Part shown: positions 32,917 through 44,860 of the stretch, one piece after another | Layout of the letters: each line of letters starts with the position of its first letter | How positions within the stretch are numbered: the stretch's first letter is position 1 | Source: Metallyticus violacea | Lineage: Eukaryota > Arthropoda > Insecta > Mantodea > Metallyticidae | NCBI GenBank assembly: GCA_030762175.1 | Contig: CM060834.1 | Coordinates: forward strand, 69,963,501-70,027,500 | Length of the DNA stretch: 64,000 nucleotides | Direction of reading: 5' to 3' | Position numbers and translations under genes: made by a program | The notes under the pieces: generated by a model | Database searches by the model: none | What the model saw: only the letters and a program-made list of their open reading frames with translations | Told to the model about the DNA's origin: nothing

Positions 32917-34035
32917 TGTTTATTACTAAACTTTTCATAATCGTTTATAAAAGTGGAAGAGAGCAAGTGAAAAAACAAACAAAAGAGAATGAGGAGAGAA
33001 AATGAAAAAGAAGAAAAACAGAAAGTAAAAGTAGTTTCTCTCGGTCTGTTTTTCCTTAGATATTTCTTTTGGGGCTTTAAAAACTGAACCGAAAATGAGC
33101 CTCATTCGCTCGCTCACCCAGCCACTCACCAGAGGCATGCAGAAAGCCAGCCAGCCAGCCCTCTCCTAATAGGAAAATCATATCACTCATCGTCACCATT
33201 AGCACATATTTGAATATTTTTCTATTTTAAACTAAGTAATTTCGGCGTGTGCGTTTCTAATTACCACCATGTGCAACAGTAACTACTTATTAAAAGTTGC
33301 ATTAATTGTTTTGAAAGCATCGCTTTGAATGTGACGAAATACGAATGTCATTGAAAATTTCTGTCTTATCTTTCTTATTTTAATATTTTAAAAACATGTA
33401 AGCGACACTGTTTATGGTAGTCATAGAGATTCAATGGTAGTCTTTTTATTTCTCGGCTAAATCAACAATTACACCGGTCAACTAATTATTCCATATTTAA
33501 ATTGTTCAACTTTAATCCAAAATTACAGTTTTTGTGTTATCATGTACCGTTTGTCAATACTTTCAGTATTTGTATTAATGATATGTTAAATATACACTAT
33601 ATCTGCAATGAATAAATATTTATTTTAAAGTAAACAATCACAGTAAGTTTGCTTCACATTGTGATTATATACACTATATCATCAGTTGGCAGCAGTTTTT
33701 ACTATTGTAATGACAGGCATTGGATATCTTAAATCACAAGACAATTCTAATGTGTGTGGAGAAGAGTGTTTCAGTGAAATAATTTATTTTAGGTTATTTG
33801 TTGTGCTATAACCACATAGAGAAGGAAGTGTTTGAACGATCCAAACATATCTTGCATTATTTGTGGAATCTCTATCATCGCAACAAAGTCAGTATCTAAT
33901 TCAATTGTTAAAGTGTTTCTTTTGCTTAATTTGAAATGAATTAGATGAACCAAAAGCCCCTCATAAAGTGCTTGTGTTTCAGAGTTAAAAATTTGGTCTA
34001 AAGAAAAGAGGAGGGACTTAATTTTTGGATCCCAG
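32916..34035. other. No gene recognised
   Basis: A CCAG-type short tandem repeat (GCCAGCCAGCCAGCC) occurs near 33,147. The 102-codon minus frame at 33,789-34,097 is unassigned and overlaps the upstream edge of the LINE relic read on the plus strand. Confidence 0.45.
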
Positions 34036-34039
34036 TGAT

Positions 34040-34800
34040 ACGGCGTATCGAAGATCCATTTGGAGCTGGCAAAAGAAGGAATTAAGGTTGACTTCATAGG
34101 ACCAGATTAGCCAGAAAACTACTGGAACCACAATGTAGAAAGAACATCGCGTAAGATAGAAGAACTTTCTCGGTCATTAATGGGTAAACTTCTTATTAAA
34201 ATGCCCTATCTGCTGAGTAGGTATAGAAAGCCAAGCAGGAAAATAACTAGAATGATTACTGGAAATTGGCCACTCAGATGATATGACTCTACTATCAAAA
34301 TCCCATATGCTGTCTATGTGAACAAGTCGGTCCTGGTGGTGTAGTGGTTACCATACTTGCCTCCTATACCCAAGATCGCGGGTTCGAACCCGGCCTGGAC
34401 CTATGGATTTTTTTCGGGCGTAAAAATCATAAGTATGGTTTCCTTCGGAAGGGAAAGCCGTGAGTTCCGTGTCGTATATTTACGGCACGAAAAAGAACCT
34501 CAAGCCTGAAAGAGAGGCCTCTGAGCAAAATTTGTCGGCCGTTTCACGCCCTGAGTTGAATGGGACGCTGATGACCTGAGAAGTTAAAGAGCGTCCATAA
34601 ATAAATCAATCAAAAAAAAACATGTGAACAATCTGATGAGAAAGCAAATCACATCTTACTACAGTGTGAAACGCTGGGTAGACAAGGAGCATTTTATTAG
34701 GATGCAGTCCTTTAGGAAATGCAATACCTAAGCTTGTAGGAAAGACTCTAGAGCTCACTAAAACTACAAAATTAGAAAGGATCTTGTGGCTTAAGTGCCA
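34040..34800 (+). pseudogene. LINE pol C-terminal relic split by a SINE
   Basis: Upstream of the SINE the plus strand reads DPFGAGKRRN, then KIEELSRSLMGKLLIKMPYL and SRKITRMITGNWPLR. Joining across the SINE and removing one duplication copy gives CCLCEQSDEKANHILLQCET, the C-x-x-C…H-x4-C knuckle. The order matches the end of R1/Jockey-like LINE pol, with -ITG-HW--R- ahead of the knuckle. Stops are present on both sides. It differs from the LINE at 30.4 kb (C-x-C versus C-x-x-C), so it is a different lineage. Confidence 0.78.
34326..34621 (+). mobile_element. SINE family 1, full-length copy with target duplication
   Basis: The tRNA-like head has an A box TGGTGTAGTGG and a B box GGTTCGAACCC. 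The body carries TTCGGGCGTAAAAAT, CCTTCGGAAGGG, a TTTACGGCACG stem, AGGCCTCTGAGCAAAATTTG and GAGCGTCCATAAATAAAT, then an A tail. The 10-bp direct repeat ATGTGAACAA sits on both sides (34,316-34,325 and 34,622-34,631). It is inserted within the knuckle-coding region of a LINE. This is the reference copy for the family here. Confidence 0.95.
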
Positions 34801-34848
34801 AGGCAATCAGATCTCTAAGATTGGCTCTAACCTTCCGGAAAGTGTATG

Positions 34849-35090
34849 ATAGCAAGTGTGAAAATTCTGCACGATAGTGCCCGAACTCACACATCAAATC
34901 ATACATGCTTGGCTGGAAAAGAGTTGGTGCAGTATCCCTCGTACAGTCCAAACCTGGTCCCTTCAGGATCCATGAACTTCTTATCCAGAGGAAGATTCGA
35001 AGACCAAACCACTGTTATGCAATGCTGCACTACTCCTGAATGGAAAGAAATATTCAGACTAGTGAGATGCTGTACGAATGCTTGAGTGTG
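34849..35090 (+). pseudogene. Mariner transposase fragment
   Basis: ASVKILHDSARTHTSNHTC is the second catalytic block (LHD-AR-HT). After a short gap, YPSYSPNLVPSGSMNFL matches the third block, where the catalytic Asp is now Gly (PSG instead of PSD). RGRFED follows as the GG-RF-dd segment. N-terminal and first catalytic regions are missing. The subgroup resembles vertebrate Hsmar1-like and insect mellifera-type mariners rather than the TIR-complete family in this window. Confidence 0.75.
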
Positions 35091-35099
35091 TTGAAATTT

Positions 35100-36683
35100 A
35101 CAATAGTATGCTGTGTTCATGATATATGTTTAAGATTTTGTAGAATAAATGAATTGTTGTAATTTGGATGTGCTCTGGACTTATCGAATACTTTTCCTAG
35201 AATTACTACAAATATAAATCCATAGAACAAAAAATACTCCATTAACAAATGCATAATATGAAATATAAAACTGATGAAATTCAAGTAGAGAATATTTCTT
35301 TAGAATGAAATTGGCAGTTTCTATGGTGACGATTTTGGTAGACGAAAATTTTGAACTACCTACATTGTTTTTCTATTAATAACTTTGGATTTTTCTTGTG
35401 CTTGGTTACAGACATAAACCTCAGGAATCAACACTTGAGTTAAAAAATTAAATTTTCATTTAGCAGATAAAAGTAATCAATAGCGGGTTATATAAATGCT
35501 CTGTAGCCAACTTTTACAAAATGTACGAAGGTCAGAAACGCATGACAAAACATCTTTAAATGACTAATTCACAGTCGATATTATAGAAACATTTAAACAG
35601 TGGTAAATTACAAATATTCCTTTAAGTAGCATAAAATAAATGTCGCTGGAAGCTGGCTCGCTGTTTGTATCCATACTTAGGATATCCTAATAGAAATGCT
35701 GTTTGTCTTTCCAGAGTTTCAAACTCAAAAGGTATTTTGCAGTCTGCGGAATTTCCATGGTAGAATCCTGTCTTCCGGAATGACCAACGCCAGTAATTTC
35801 CTGTAGCTTTCCAGAATGGTATCGATGATTTCGACAAGAATTTGACCCAGTTCTTGACTGAGAAAGTTCTTCCATCTTATCTGATGTTATTTCTTGATTT
35901 ATTGATACATTTCAGTTAGAGCGTTTTATCTTGCGAATATCACAGAAAAGATAATACCTACATACTCAAAAGGCTTTATAAGTAAATTTCCTGCCCATTT
36001 CTTTACTATTATTAAGCACCAATCTCTTCAGTAATCTAAATTAACAACTTCTGTAAGATTTTTTTTTTCCATTTGGATTTTGCTATCTCGGTACCATGAG
36101 AGCGTCGGTAAAATAAGATAACACTTTCCAAAATTTAAACACCTTATATAATACTAATATGCAATAAATAAAAAATCTTAATAAGGTTTTAAATCAAATG
36201 TATTTAAATTTGTAATTCCTAAATATGTCAAGATATTTCAAATGTACTGCACACCCAACAACAATGAGATAAAGGAAGTTAGAATATCATAATAAAATAC
36301 AGAACAAATAAAAGCATAAGAGAATATGACATAATAAATTTCTGCTCGTTTTAATCACTGATTTTTGACTGAACCAGCTTACTTACATTGCGGCAAATTT
36401 GGTCTGATTTCACACCCTATAATTATCCGCAATTAAAATGAAAACTTGGAATAAAATATATATTATATGTATAGTGAAGAAAAGAACAGGTATAGCACTC
36501 TCTACTATAATACATGTAACATTGTAATCATATGTTTTAAACCTTCATTTCCGCTCTTTTAAATGCTCCATGTTTTCATGTTATGAAGTATTGGCAGCCC
36601 CAGCAAAATACCGAATCTGTGAGTGAGTAAACTCAGAAAGGCCTAAGCAAGCCCTAGCCCATTTTTTTGAGTAGGCTGACTTC
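35100..36683. other. No gene recognised; 71-codon minus frame
   Basis: The minus frame 35,622-35,837 (…FWKATGNYW…FETLERQTAFLLGYPKYG…) has less biased composition than most frames here, but I cannot assign it. The rest is AT-rich. Confidence 0.45.
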
Positions 36684-36932
36684 ATTTTTTATTTTGTTTA
36701 TATACGACATTCTTTAGTATCTCAGATCAACAGCGTCCCATTCAATTCAGAGTGCGAAACAGCCGATAAATTTTGCTCAGAAGCCTCTTCGTTCAGGTTG
36801 AGATTTCCCCTTCAGAAACAAGCCATAATTAGGATTTTTACGCCCAAAAAATCCATCGATCCTTGACAGTATCGAACCCGCGATCTTGGGTTTACGAGGC
36901 AAGTATGGTTACCATTAGAACCAGTCGACGAG
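36684..36932 (-). mobile_element. SINE family 1, diverged copy
   Basis: The minus strand shows a worn A box (TGGTTCTAATGG), a B box (GGGTTCGATACTG), GATGGATTTTTTGGGCGTAA and the family tail. The body has lost part of the CCTTCGGAAGGG region. No clear target duplication. It is among the more diverged copies. Confidence 0.85.
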
Positions 36933-37586
36933 ACTAACACTGTTCCTCTTGTGATTTTAAGAATATTTATTAAAAACTTCCAATTAACGTCATGGGAAAA
37001 CAACTTTTGATTTGTTTTTTCCACCTTTATAGCCCCTTAATGTAATAAAACTCTCCTATGCGATGTCCCAGAAGCGCCGTATATTTTTTTCCGAATAGGC
37101 AACCCATTTAACAACCGTCAATACCTGACTGCCGAGAACGTGCCACAGATACTTCGCACATATTTTTCTTTGAAAATGGTTCTCTTTGCCTTTATACTTT
37201 ACCCGTGTAAACTGATAGTAAATTCAGCGGGTCAGAATCACTAACAGCTGAAAGAAATTTAATGTAGGTACACAAATGGAAGGAGGACATTAACACGCAT
37301 TCATTAATAATTATGCATCGATTTAATGTAGTTATGTAGCTTATTCGACAATGAAAATATTCCAGAGAAAAAAAGGGAAAGAAACATACACATAACTTCT
37401 AACTTATCCATTCCTAAAATCGTAGAAAATTCAACCATTACAGGGATTCTTCATGTAAGTATGGTGTATCTCATGATTAGAAATAATTTACGGAAAGGTA
37501 AAATTTAGTAAATTAGAGACAGTACTGAATTTAAAATGACATTGATATTTACATTATTAATATACTTTTAAAATTCTGGTATACTG
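36933..37586. other. No gene recognised
   Basis: Nothing identifiable beyond AT-rich sequence between two SINE copies. The left target duplication of the next SINE is at 37,575-37,586. Confidence 0.55.
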
Positions 37587-37877
37587 TTATTGATTTGATT
37601 TATTTACGGACGCTCTTTAACATCTTTGGTCATCAGTGTCCCATTCAAATCAGGGATTGGAACGGTCGATATATTTTGTCAGAGGTCTCTTTTTTCAGGC
37701 TTGAGGTTCTTTTTCGTGCCGTAAATGTACGACAAGGGACCCACGGCTTTGCTTCCCTTCCGAAGAAAGCCATACTTAGGATTTTTAAGCCCCGAAAAAT
37801 CCATCGATCCCGGTTTGAACCCTTGATCTTGGGTTTAGAAGGCAAATATGGTTACCACTACACCACCAAGACAGACC
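37587..37877 (-). mobile_element. SINE family 1, full-length copy with target duplication
   Basis: The minus strand shows A box TGGTGTAGTGG, a worn B box (GGGTTCAAACCGG), the TTTACGGCACG segment and the GAGCGTCCGTAAATAAAT tail. The 12-bp duplication TCTGGTATACTG is perfect at 37,575-37,586 and 37,878-37,889, which fixes the insertion. Confidence 0.95.
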
Positions 37878-37889
37878 TCTGGTATACTG

Positions 37890-38426
37890 AAATAGCGTGT
37901 GAAACGCATAATTTTATACAATTATTGCATCCGTAAAAAATTAGAAATTCGCTTCGCTATTATATCATGTGCTCAAATTTAGATGACGTCATAATTATGT
38001 TTACCGAGTCTAATCGAGGCCAGTAATGTATATTCCTTTCTGCACGTATTTTCTTTTGTTTAAAAGAATTAGGCAAAATTTTGGGGCTTTATTATTCGCA
38101 TGATGTACTGAAAATTGCAAATTTATATAATATAATTGGGTTGGAAGAAAAGAATCATTTAACTTGATTTTTTACTTGAAATCAATGGAGCTGATAAAAA
38201 CTTTTAAGAGGTTTTCGGAAAATGTTAAAGACAAAACATGATTGAAATTGTTCATTCACACACTGAAGTATAACATAACAATACTCTTAACAAAACTCCT
38301 GTTCGGAAGTTACTTTCAAGAATAAATTTATAACACTCATTTATAACATTAATGAGCGCCTAAGAAATGTTTTTAAACATTTAAATATTTTGTTGCAATT
38401 ATTTTTATTTCTAGTTAAGATGAATA
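37890..38426. other. No gene recognised
   Basis: AT-rich sequence without assignable frames or repeats. Confidence 0.55.
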
Positions 38427-38452
38427 TAATGATGATGATGATGATGATGATG

Positions 38453-38498
<46 letters not shown>
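38427..38498. repeat. (GAT)n(AAT)n microsatellite
   Basis: About nine GAT units run directly into about fourteen AAT units, a compound trinucleotide tract. Confidence 0.95.
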
Positions 38499-39878
38499 GT
38501 GTCCAATGCCATAGAAAGGCATGCATGTCTCGATGGCTAAATTCGCTACGTAATAATTTAAAAACCTAAGCCACATTTAAAATGGAACACAGGACATATT
38601 AATACAATACTGCGAGTAATATATATTTCGTTATATAATATTGAGCTAATATAAAATTTTTGCTCCGAAATACTGATTTTTAAATTTTTAAAAAAAGTGT
38701 TTTATTTGAAAATGATGAAAATACGTCATAAATTCCTTGCATTTACTCAGGAACTAATCTAATGGAGAATAAAGAAAGGAAATAGTTAACCAGTTTTGTG
38801 GATTATAGTGCAGCGAAGGAAATAAAAGTCTTTAGATATTCTAATTAAGTACAAACATAATGCGTATTTTATTACATAAATTTTCATGAATGATTCTGCA
38901 AATGTTTCATTGGCCTTTCTTATGTTAAAACACCCATACATTTACATCTTATCTAAGTCAGTCATCGAGTTTCGTAGCCCGGCTATCAGGCTGGCAGAGA
39001 AAGATCATGGTGAACATTCTTAATCATGTGAAACATAAGCTGGTGCTCATTTGCTGAGATTCTGAAAAGTTTAGGATGTCACAGTTGAGAAAGAGGCTAG
39101 TAAAATAGTTTGAATACTAACTACAATATTTATGTTATGTAAAAAAAATTATATTTGTTCTGTTGTTTAGATTTAATTTGAACGGAAACCAAGCACAAAT
39201 GAACAAGAGGGAGGGACACATAACCATATCAATATCCTTGATGTACGTCATTATGAAAAAACCATGCCGCCCATTTATTGTGAAGTTATTTGCAAAAGGC
39301 ATTTCTTGAAAAATGTTAAAGAACTAACTCTTCAACTTGTCTACCAGACGAATTTACTGTAGCTGCGATTAATTGTATCTTAAAATCAAACAAACAAATA
39401 TTGCACAGTGACATTTGCTTCACAATTTCCCAAATAATGAAATGCTTGAAGTAACTTCCCTTTCACTTACCTTTCAAATCCTAACGAACATCAACCACAC
39501 CTATTGCTCCAAAACTCCATCATTAGTACTGCTCCGCAGAAGATCAAAACACAATCCTCGATCTACCCATCGCACCCCCTAACGTCCAGGGTTTGTACCC
39601 CGCCCACCTGGTCTACTGTTTGAGAGAGCACCAGGTCACAGAGTTCCGGCGTGGAAAGACACACGGACCTTCTCTTGATCTTATGTGATCATCCCGAGAG
39701 CTTAGCAGTATTTCTTTATTTAGCATGAGAAACAAGGTATAGCGTGAAACAAGAGGGATATTTACAAATGCAGATGGTCACATCTTTGGTGTAGTTGCAT
39801 GTATTTCACCTCACACGGAGACTAGTAGCTCCTCCCGAAAGTGTTTAGAGCTGATGATGCTATCACTCGCGAGAAAAT
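38499..39878. other. No gene recognised
   Basis: AT-rich. A GGTTTGTACCCCG word near 39,590 weakly recalls a B box, but no A box accompanies it. Confidence 0.5.
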
Positions 39879-40130
39879 TTGCTTCGGCAATGGGAACCTC
39901 CAACTAGTGGGTCATTCAAATGTCGTCAGAAATGCTCCAGGTTGCTAGGATACGTGGAGACCCTGCGCGGCCGGCGGATGATGCTGGACCACTACCCAGC
40001 CTCCCCTCCCCTGCTCAGCATCCAACAGGTAGGGGTGCAAGACCGCCAACTCGGATCGACGCAACCGCGCATGCGTAAACTCCCAACCGCCCTCGTGCGG
40101 AATACTTTGTGACGTGTCATGCGTCTTTCA
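39879..40130 (+). other. GC-rich island with a 77-codon frame
   Basis: This is the most GC- and CpG-rich stretch of the window. It has a plus-strand frame at 39,879-40,112 (…GYVETLRGRRMMLDHYPASP…). CATCCAACAGGTAGGGG at about 40,019-40,035 would serve as a splice donor, so part could be an exon. A TGACGTGTCA word lies near 40,111. I do not recognise the peptide. Alternatives are an old transposon fragment or a promoter-proximal island. Confidence 0.3.
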
Positions 40131-41130
40131 GTCACTTTCTCGCTCCCGTTCGACTTCGTCACGAATAAAATCCACGTTTTTTATTGGTTTGTCGGAACAA
40201 CTAAAAATTGTGTTCTCTAATGAACATTTTTAGCCTGACTAATGTTTATAATGCATTAAATATTCCTTATTTAAGTACTAAATGGGTTTCTCTGCATTAC
40301 TGGGGCATATGTCTAACAAAAGAGGAGGTAAATTATTTATTAGGAAAAAAACTCGAAATAATTGCTTAAGCTTCTACGAAAGTATTCAAGATTACTTCAT
40401 ATTTTCAATTCAACTTTTTATTATATTTACTAATCTCTTTCACCAGATGAAAAGATAAGACAATCCAATTGCAACACTCCGGAATTACAGTTGATGGCGA
40501 TGATGGGAAAGCTGTTCCCTCCCCGCTTTGCCTAGTGTATTAGGTGGGTACTTTTTAATTTTCGCCGTCGGTCCACATTTGTGGAAATATACAAATAGTA
40601 TTATACTGAGTAACATACATAAGTTTCCTACCTTACCATGTTAGGTAAATAACACAGTAAAATACAGGTATAATCTCCCTTTACTTCAATGCCTTTCTCA
40701 CATCTCTGGATTTAAATTTCGGTCCTCAAAATAGTCCGAAACTTAATTGCAAAATGCTGTAAAACAGTGACTTTCAACACTTTATCATTCATGAATCTCG
40801 TCCCTCAAAGGTAAAATTTCAAAACAGGCAACAGTTAATTGGATCACGTTTTGGGCTGTACGGTGGATGATCCCTACGGACTGGTGCAGCAGACAACTCC
40901 TCGACTCAGCATTCCACGCCTCTTTTCTTTGATACCATTGCGCAATTGATACAGTGGCTAAAGCTCAGCATACTACTTCAAATCCTCGTATGGATTTCTA
41001 GATGGTCTGTTGGCACTCCATTGATTATATTTTTGAAAAAGGGCCATTGTAGATAACAATATTTTCGTCCCCTTTGACAGTAAATTTTAATACTACCTTC
41101 TCATTAGCAAGGCAAATTTTCAAAAGCTTC
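40131..41130. other. No gene recognised
   Basis: AT-rich sequence. The missing N-terminus of the following mariner relic could lie near 41,000-41,130 but is not readable. Confidence 0.5.
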
Positions 41131-41139
41131 TAACAACAT

Positions 41140-41800
41140 TTCACACGCACTTGCAATTGAACTGCTACGCGAGTTGACTGACATTGCAAAGACTTCGATA
41201 GGCCGGGTCCCCTACATTTTACCGAAGATTTGGGCAAGAGAACGCTTTCCGCGCGATGGTTGCCGCTTTTGTTAGCAATGGACCAAAATCGCATTCGAAT
41301 AAACATTTTGCAAGAGTGTTTATATTTGTTTAAACACAATTCCAGTGAGTTTCTCCGACTTTAATAACAGTAGATGAAACATAGATTCATCACTACATAC
41401 CAGAGACGAAGAAGCAATCCTAAAGTTGGTGACAACAGGTGAAAATGCACCAAAGAAAGCAAAAACGGTTCCATCTGCAGGAAAGCTATAGTTTAGAGGA
41501 TACTCAGGTATGGTTGCTCCTAGACTACCTCCAGAAGAGCAGAATTATCTCCGGGGAGCATTATGATTCATTACTGGATCAACTGAAGGATACGATTCAG
41601 TCTAAACGTCCACACTTATCTTTCATCACGATAATGCACCTTCACAAACGTTTGAGATTGTTGCTGCAAAACTTCATGACTTTGCTAGTGCCATTTGCTG
41701 CCCGTGTAACGAGCTCCAATGCCTGGTCGGCAAGTGGGTTGATATTAGCAGTCGCTCATTCGTGTCAATGTTCAACACTTTCGTATATTATGTGATGATG
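41140..41800 (+). pseudogene. Mariner transposase relic
   Basis: The plus strand reads RELTDIAKTSIGRVPYIL (helix-turn-helix, compare REIADIVGIS), then a PRLL-DQ-RI-I-like run. A worn first catalytic block, in the position of VDETWIHYYTPE, lies near 41,370. TGENAPKKAKTV, DYLQKSRIISGEHYDSLLDQ and LKDTIQSKRPHL follow, then FHHDNAPSQTF in another frame, the second catalytic block. The third block is missing. Frames shift at least three times. The relic at 58.76-59.2 kb is the same subfamily. Confidence 0.8.
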
Positions 41801-43779
41801 ACACTACCCTTCAGAGTGATGCAAATTATTGTAAAATAGAATATTCGTTGATCATGTTTCATTACAGCGTCACTAAATGCTTCCACAAGGGAACAAATAA
41901 AATGTGCTTATTATGCTTTTAATAAATCATTTATATTTTTTAAAAATATAGCATATAAATTAGATGAAAACATTTCCTAGGACGGGAGAAACGAACATTA
42001 CTAAAAACAGAAAACATGTGATGCTTCCAAGAGCTAATATAAGATTTCAAGAATATTTATGCCACATTGTATTTTGTTGGATAGAATATAGACAATTATA
42101 ATTTATTTAACTGAATTTAAAGAAAACTTGTAATAATATTGACAGATTAGTATATAAATTCATTTCTGAAAAATTAAAACATAGCTTTTAAGTGTTTTGA
42201 TTACGCAATTTCTGACTTTATTTCAAGTGCCATGACAGAACATGACATTAAGAAATTACAAATGTTTGAAGTTATATTTTAGTGGAAAGATAAAGAATTA
42301 GAAATGTACTTAGTTTAAAAATTGAATGATAACTAATTGGAGAGAATCCGACATTTATTTTTATTTTAGCTGATTATTTTGCTATTCTGCAGCTTTATTG
42401 ATGAAGATTTGATGGGGAAAACAACGAGATTCCATAAAATGAACATTTTGCCTTATTGGTACCATCTTTTAGATTTAGTTGATAACTAATAGTAATTATA
42501 TGATCACTGTAAAAATTTATGAATGTTCACAGATATTTATGGCTTTCAAAGAAACCCTTTTGGAAAAAATGATATACAGTTAATTGTGTTTGAGGGAATA
42601 ATGAAGACAGTCAAACTTTTTGTGACTATACTGGACAAAATTTTGGCTGTTATTAATATGTTGCTTGTTTTAAGTGATGTGTGATTCTTATGCTATCCTT
42701 AATCCTAAATGAAAGTACATATATTAATTACTTCAATGCTATTATTTTAATTACGCGAACAAATAAGACTAGAATTCAAGTAATTTTCCCTATGATAATC
42801 TGGCAACTTATTCTTCTCACAAGACGACAATAATCAGCGATCGGATAATTTTTGTAATTTTCAGTGCCGAAAACAGGAGTAAAAATGAATAAAACATTTA
42901 CTGTTTCACTTTGTAGGAAAATATAAAGTCATTTAAAGGAGTTAAGTGAAAAAAAACGTGTAATTCTGTGTTAGTGAAAATACTTCATGAAGAGTAATAA
43001 CAGGGTATTTAAATATTGCTAATATAAAATATTTGTGCTACTTCGAATGAAACAGACTCTTATACCCCCCTCCCCAATGTTTTGTTATCATTAAAATGAA
43101 AACCGTTATATGTTGGTAATATATTATATATATACATATATACATAATATGATAAAATTTATAAAAATAGGCATTTACAGGTTGGAAATGGACATATGAC
43201 TTACCTCTTCACCTGAGAGAGCTAGTATTATTTTGGACATTTCGTTAGCGGTATTTACCCCAGGGATTACTATGTTTTAAGTTGCACATTCTTGCAGGGC
43301 AGGAATGCACCTTCTTAATTTAAGTATTTAAGGGTAGGGGGTCCAGAATCACATTTTGGTTTTTGTACCATTTTAATATTTGGAATTTTATGTTAATTTT
43401 GATGTGATTTTCATTAATGTTCATTGGTTATAAATGTTTTCAATAGATTCTTAATTATGTCAGTGCAGAAGACATTTTCTTCGCGAGCATTTGTTCAGTT
43501 AAAATTTTATATTTCAGGAACTATTTGCTCTAGAAGGCTGTGGTTTGCCTTGAATGATAGAAAAAACTGTATTTAATAAATGTGCAATATTTGTTTTCAT
43601 GAAATCCGTTATTGTTTTAAAAAGAAGGTTTTAGCTATTGTTTCCCTCAAAAAGTTAGTTTTTCTGTAAAAACATTTTTGGCCATATTATTGAAAAAACA
43701 AAAACTTAATTTATTGCATAAAATTCCGTTTTTAAGGATCTGTATAAGCTATCACTTTGAAACTTTCACCCCCTTATTC
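41801..43779. other. No gene recognised
   Basis: Nearly 2 kb of AT-rich sequence with no open frame worth naming. A TAAAAATAGGCATTTA word occurs near 43,158, and (TA)n near 43,125. Confidence 0.55.
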
Positions 43780-43792
43780 ATGATAATATTGT

Positions 43793-44064
43793 TTTTTATG
43801 GTGTTTAACGCCCGTTTTTATTACTGAGGTCCCACAGGCGGTGAACACTGATGATACATGAAATGAAATGATAAATTGGGAAAGGATATTTTTTTTTAAG
43901 GAAGGAAACGTTCCAGGCCTAAGTTTAGGGTACCTCCCCGACATTTGCCAGTTATGAGAACTGAGGAAAAATCTCAGGCAAGGAGGACGGTCCTGAAGGG
44001 ATTCGAATCCCAGACCTCCCGCTCACGAGTCCGTGCCTTAACGACCTCGGCCACCCGTGGGGGT
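43793..44064 (-). mobile_element. SINE family 2 (class II tRNA-like head) with target duplication
   Basis: On the minus strand the head reads GGTGGCCGAGGTCGTTAAGG, A-box form of Ser/Leu-type tRNAs, and GGGATTCGAATCCC as B box. A non-tRNA body with CTCATAACTGGCAAATGTCG follows. The 13-bp duplication ATGATAATATTGT flanks it (43,780-43,792 and 44,065-44,077). The length of 272 bp and head type separate it from family 1. It is not a functional tRNA, since no 3' acceptor strand pairs with the start. Confidence 0.92.
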
Positions 44065-44077
44065 ATGATAATATTGT

Positions 44078-44640
44078 GATAATAAGAATTTATTATGGTA
44101 GAGCAATGACAAAATGTGACAACGTTGAAACATTAAATGCCAAACAAATGAAAATTATTTTATTCACATTGATGCCATAGAAGTGAAAAATAGAACAGAA
44201 AATTTCAATTGTGTGCATATGTGTAGTTTAAATTTTTCATTTCATTAGCTGTGATAGTCATTGAGAAAATGGGGACTGAAAAGGGTAAATTTAACATTAC
44301 AAGGATAGGCCTTTCATACTCCCCTTAGGCACTTGCGAAAGTACGTCATTAATTTCTATCTGCCATAACAACCCCTGAAAGCAGTTACTTAGTGTGCAAA
44401 TCAGGCAAATAATAAATCAAATTATTTATTAGAACTATTGGAAAATACTTGCAAAGATATAGATTATAAAATAAAAAGCCAACTAAAGGTTTGCAAGCTC
44501 GTTGCTTTACACAAATAAAACAATACTATGCGAATGATAGCATAACACATTTAAAAATATGAACAAACGTTACTAGATTTCAAATAAAGCACTCAAAATG
44601 AGCACCCCTTGACATTGCAAGCGCTTCACATTATTTTCTC
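44078..44640. other. No gene recognised
   Basis: AT-rich sequence, nothing identifiable. Confidence 0.55.
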
Positions 44641-44642
44641 CA

Positions 44643-44860
44643 TTATCTGCCGTGTTCCTCTAACCAGCTCCTTCGTAAAGTGGTGTTATACTCCCGGTAT
44701 CCAGAATCAGCTGACAAAGTTAATGAAAGTTCAAAGATATACCGTTTGGGAATATCTCTCGGTAGATTCGCGTTTCGATGCGTTTCACCGTGAATTAATA
44801 GCATCGCAAGATCTGCATTACTGAACAGTCTCTCTCTTTTAATATTTAAACGTCTGTTTT
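44643..44860 (-). pseudogene. Possible transposase N-terminal (helix-turn-helix) remnant
   Basis: The minus frame reads LFSNADLAMLLIHGETHRNA, then RDIPKRYIFE and a C-terminal TTLRRSW. This parallels the N-terminus of the DD41D-like element at 5 kb (SELADMHLIYGKTRNNGLAA…RERYSDRR). No downstream catalytic region was found and no ends were seen. The assignment is by this pattern only. Confidence 0.42.

Noticed and set aside
32691..33005. Proteins with long Asn, Ile or Leu runs
   Set aside because: They are translations of the (AAT)n microsatellite in different frames.
33789..34097. 102-codon minus-strand gene
   Set aside because: It partly overlaps the plus-strand LINE relic, has no family resemblance and lacks supporting signals.
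34326..34400. Functional tRNA gene from the A and B boxes
   Set aside because: The acceptor ends do not pair, a long non-tRNA body and A tail follow, and target duplications flank the whole 296 bp. It is a SINE head.
39530..39680. Another SINE copy
   Set aside because: A single B-box-like word without an A box, tail or duplication.
43990..44064. Functional tRNA-Ser or tRNA-Leu on the minus strand
   Set aside because: A and B boxes fit, but no acceptor stem closes, and 13-bp duplications show a retroposed 272-bp unit.
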